Positions 62,222-64,000 of a stretch of 64,000 nt of DNA are shown here, piece by piece. How positions within the stretch are numbered: position 1 is the stretch's first letter; each line of letters starts with the position of its first letter. Below the pieces are notes generated by a model. The model ran no database searches, was not told the DNA's origin, and saw only the letters and a list, made by a program, of their open reading frames with translations. This stretch comes from Bacilli bacterium. GTDB lineage: Bacteria > Bacillota_I > Bacilli_A > RFN20 > CAG-288. A program made the translations under genes and the position numbers. The stretch spans positions 1 to 64,000 of the forward strand of contig CAAGLY010000002.1 in the NCBI GenBank assembly GCA_900770925.1. Direction: 5' to 3'.

Positions 62222-62941
62222 ATGCGAATCAGGATTATCCGTCATGCCGAGCCGAATTATGAGATTGACGGCTTAACGGAAAAAGGGCAGCGGGAAGCCT
62301 TGCTGCTTAAAGATAGATTATTAAAAGAAAAAATTGATGATATCTATGTTTCTCCTTTAGGACGTGCACAGTGTACGGCTGCTCCTTATCTGAAAGCATC
62401 CGGGAAAAAGGCAATTACGGTGGACTGGCTCCATGAATTCAATAATGTCACGATCAATCGGGAATATAAGCCGGGTATCTGCTGGGATCTCCTTCCGAGT
62501 GAATGGGAAGACAAAAAAGAGCTTTATGATGAAGACAAATGGTATAAGAACCTGACGGAAATCAAAGGAAGCCTGAAGGAAGAGGCAGATAAAGTCGCAA
62601 AAGGCTTAGACTCTGTCCTTGCCTTGCATGGATATGGCCGGGAAGGAAAGCATTATCGTGTTGAACAGGGAAACCATGATACGATTGCTCTGTTCTGTCA
62701 TTTCGGAGTAGAGTGCATCCTTCTTGCTCATCTTTTCTCCGTCTCTCCTGAGCCTTTGCTTAGGCATACGGTTGCCCTCCCTTCTTCGGTTACTATTCTC
62801 TATAGTGAGGAACGCCGGAAAGGAATCGCCTCTTTCCGTAGGACGGAATTCGGTTCCTTGGAACACCTTTATCAAAAAGAACCGGCCTCTTTTGCAGCCC
62901 GGTTCTGTGAAACATTTGAAGACGATACACGCCACGATTAG
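62222..62941 (+). CDS. Histidine phosphatase family protein (phosphoglycerate-mutase-like)
   Basis: 239 residues from ATG 62222, with AAAGGAGGAAAA before it. MRIRIIRHAEPNYEIDGLTEKGQREALLL holds the RHG-type motif with phospho-accepting His8; VSPLGRAQCTAAPYL, and the second His in CHFGVECILL follow (about 160). The usual enzyme of this group dephosphorylates small metabolites; substrate unknown. It overlaps the convergent GGDEF gene by 4 bases. Confidence 0.9.
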   Translation: MRIRIIRHAEPNYEIDGLTEKGQREALLLKDRLLKEKIDDIYVSPLGRAQCTAAPYLKASGKKAITVDWLHEFNNVTINREYKPGICWDLLPSEWEDKKELYDEDKWYKNLTEIKGSLKEEADKVAKGLDSVLALHGYGREGKHYRVEQGNHDTIALFCHFGVECILLAHLFSVSPEPLLRHTVALPSSVTILYSEERRKGIASFRRTEFGSLEHLYQKEPASFAARFCETFEDDTRHD

Positions 62942-64000
62942 CGGATGTGCGGTTTATTCTTCTCTTTATACCTGCTCTTATCTGCTTCTTCTAGGATGTC
63001 AAGGACATTTCCGCTGCCTGGCTGGAAGTCAGCCTGACCGAAGGAGTAAGTCGGATAGAAAGGATGAAGGGTAATCCTATTCTGCCACTTCTGGTGGAAG
63101 TCTTTTTTCGCATCTTCGAATTTGTCCCTATTCTTATTGGCGAGAATGACAAACTCATCTCCTCCGTAACGGAAGACCTTTCCGCAGCGGTTGAAACATT
63201 CCCGCCTAATAGAGGAAAAGTCGATAAGGACCTTATCTCCTTTACGATGCCCATAGCGGTCATTGATGGATTTGAAATTATCGATATCAATCCTGATTAT
63301 CTTAGCATTTGTGTTCCTATGCGTTAAGATGGATTCAAAGGTCTGTCTGTTCATTAACGATGTTAATCCATCTGTTTCTGAACAGATTTCGACAGTCATG
63401 ATGTAAACAAACCTAGCGCTGACTGTATAGACAGGCCATTCGATGTGGAGTCCCGGTAAAATCCAATGGAGGAGGCTTGCGGTTAAGACGATGAGCTGTG
63501 TAGTAACCAGAGTAGGAAGGCAGTGGTACTGACGTTTCCGGCTGGTATTGAAGAGGGAAAACGTACTCAAAATAAAACCGATAATGACGATGAGTTCATA
63601 GATCCAGTAGAACTTTCCTCGCAGGATGACATTCGTGTCACTGTCGTAATGGATAAAGAAATTAAATGGCCTACTGATACACTGGATGATTACGTTGATG
63701 ATAATCAGGGCAAGGTTAGCAAGGGAGATACGTGTCTGCTTGAAGACTAGACCGGCAAAGAAGGCAACGACCGGTGTAATCATGAACTCGATGTGGCGGA
63801 GAAGTTTCCTTGCGGTAGGACTGCCCCATTTGAAAGGAGTCCTGCTGACGGATATCCATTCAAACCCCCTTCCGAAAAAGATAGTCAGGAATAGACAGAG
63901 GAAGGCATGCTTCTGCCAGCGACTTAAGGTCGGATTACGATGAATGAGGTATTCACAGACGATAATAGCGAGATAGGATAGTAAACCCCCAGCTGAATAG
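62938..64000 (-). CDS. Membrane diguanylate cyclase-like GGDEF protein (5' end outside the window)
   Basis: At least 353 residues, open to the right edge, so the start lies beyond it. The N-terminal part has about six hydrophobic helices (for example LSYLAIIVCEYLI, FLCLFLTIFFGMGFEW, MITPVVAFFAGLVF and TTQLIVLTASLLHWILPG). The GGDEF domain spans roughly the last 170 residues: LTSLMNRQTFE, DIDNFKSINDRYGH and RYGGDEFVILANK with the intact GGDEF active site. It should make cyclic di-GMP in response to a membrane signal. An inhibitory RxxD site is not obvious. Convergent with the histidine phosphatase, the two stops overlapping. Confidence 0.92.
   Translation of the reverse strand, partial: YSAGGLLSYLAIIVCEYLIHRNPTLSRWQKHAFLCLFLTIFFGRGFEWISVSRTPFKWGSPTARKLLRHIEFMITPVVAFFAGLVFKQTRISLANLALIIINVIIQCISRPFNFFIHYDSDTNVILRGKFYWIYELIVIIGFILSTFSLFNTSRKRQYHCLPTLVTTQLIVLTASLLHWILPGLHIEWPVYTVSARFVYIMTVEICSETDGLTSLMNRQTFESILTHRNTNAKIIRIDIDNFKSINDRYGHRKGDKVLIDFSSIRRECFNRCGKVFRYGGDEFVILANKNRDKFEDAKKDFHQKWQNRITLHPFYPTYSFGQADFQPGSGNVLDILEEADKSRYKEKNKPHIR

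Noticed and set aside
1..64000. UGA as tryptophan (Mycoplasma code)
   Set aside because: UGA ends several genes in good context (49207-49209, 6545-6547) and Trp is TGG everywhere; prfB is present with its UGA frameshift.
1..64000. Reassignment of other Arg codons (CGA, CGG, AGA)
   Set aside because: Invariant Arg positions use these codons, for example CGG and CAA-CGT in QRQR of the sugar ATPase, CGC in TTRG of GlyA and AGA in GRVGRS of Mfd.
63780..64000. Frameshift in the GGDEF gene near 63865
   Set aside because: A recount of the five-C run shows a continuous frame to the window edge.
1..64000. CRISPR array, tRNA or rRNA genes
   Set aside because: No regular repeat-spacer array and no cloverleaf or rRNA motif was seen; the repeats at 7382-7466 and 21468-21567 are too few and irregular for CRISPR.

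Overview
This window looks like a chromosomal segment of an uncultured, host-associated member of the Bacilli (Bacillota). Supporting signs are moderate-to-low GC, A/G-rich AGGAGG ribosome sites, TATAAT boxes and Gram-positive lipoprotein signals, with core genes of Bacilli type (secA, prfB with a +1 programmed frameshift, mfd-pth, glyA, a YitT-family gene). UGA is a real stop and Trp is UGG, so this is not the Mycoplasma code. The most important property is the genetic code itself. Read with the standard code, the proteins carry Arg where their families have Met, and in every position I checked the codon is AGG. Invariant Arg residues use CGN or AGA. I therefore read AGG as methionine throughout (AUG is also used, and is the usual start codon). 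This matches the AGG-to-Met reassignment reported from the Codetta screen of Shulgina and Eddy (2021) in a clade of uncultivated Bacilli. Any conventional translation of this DNA is wrong at each AGG. In the entries below, M is written at AGG codons.

Layout. 1-1222: a GC-rich left edge with a frameshifted IS1595-like element bounded by near-perfect inverted repeats. 1356-5314: two fused ABC ATPase/permeases. 5414-7353: a TM2 protein, a Sir2 deacetylase and an unknown partner. 7354-16328: an iterated operator-like repeat, then an apparent operon with a small unknown protein, an M6-type metalloprotease lipoprotein and two giant paralogous proteins of about 1,100 residues with no family I recognise. 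16442-19149: a decayed gene and an ABC-2 transporter. 19197-26813: housekeeping and unknown genes (HAD phosphatase, DEDD exonuclease, a Crh/HPr-like protein lacking the phosphorylatable His, a candidate structured RNA, an rRNA pseudouridine synthase, SHMT).

27088-45251 is a glycan-utilisation locus. A YesM/YesN-type two-component system is followed by an LplABC-type sugar importer, two large lipoproteins, three glycosidases (GH37-like, GH3, GH31), a membrane protein, an MsmX/UgpC-type ATPase with an unusual coiled-coil insertion, and an esterase. Sites resembling CcpA cre elements sit at the promoters of the sensor kinase, the importer operon, the ATPase operon and the Crh-like gene. Together they suggest a carbon-catabolite regulon in which the Crh-like protein could be the corepressor.

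45547-50330 holds secA, prfB and a YitT-family gene. 50347-55941 (minus strand) has small lipoproteins, two Nudix hydrolases and a secreted HEYGH metalloprotease with two lipoproteins. 56540-64000 has rdgB-pth-mfd, a lipoprotein, a MutT-like Nudix enzyme, a histidine phosphatase and a membrane GGDEF protein running off the right edge. Several genes (19862-, 19942+, 24256-, 56540+, 61742-) have a perfect TATAAT only 6-10 bases before the start codon and no Shine-Dalgarno sequence, suggesting leaderless mRNAs. I saw no tRNA, rRNA or CRISPR array.
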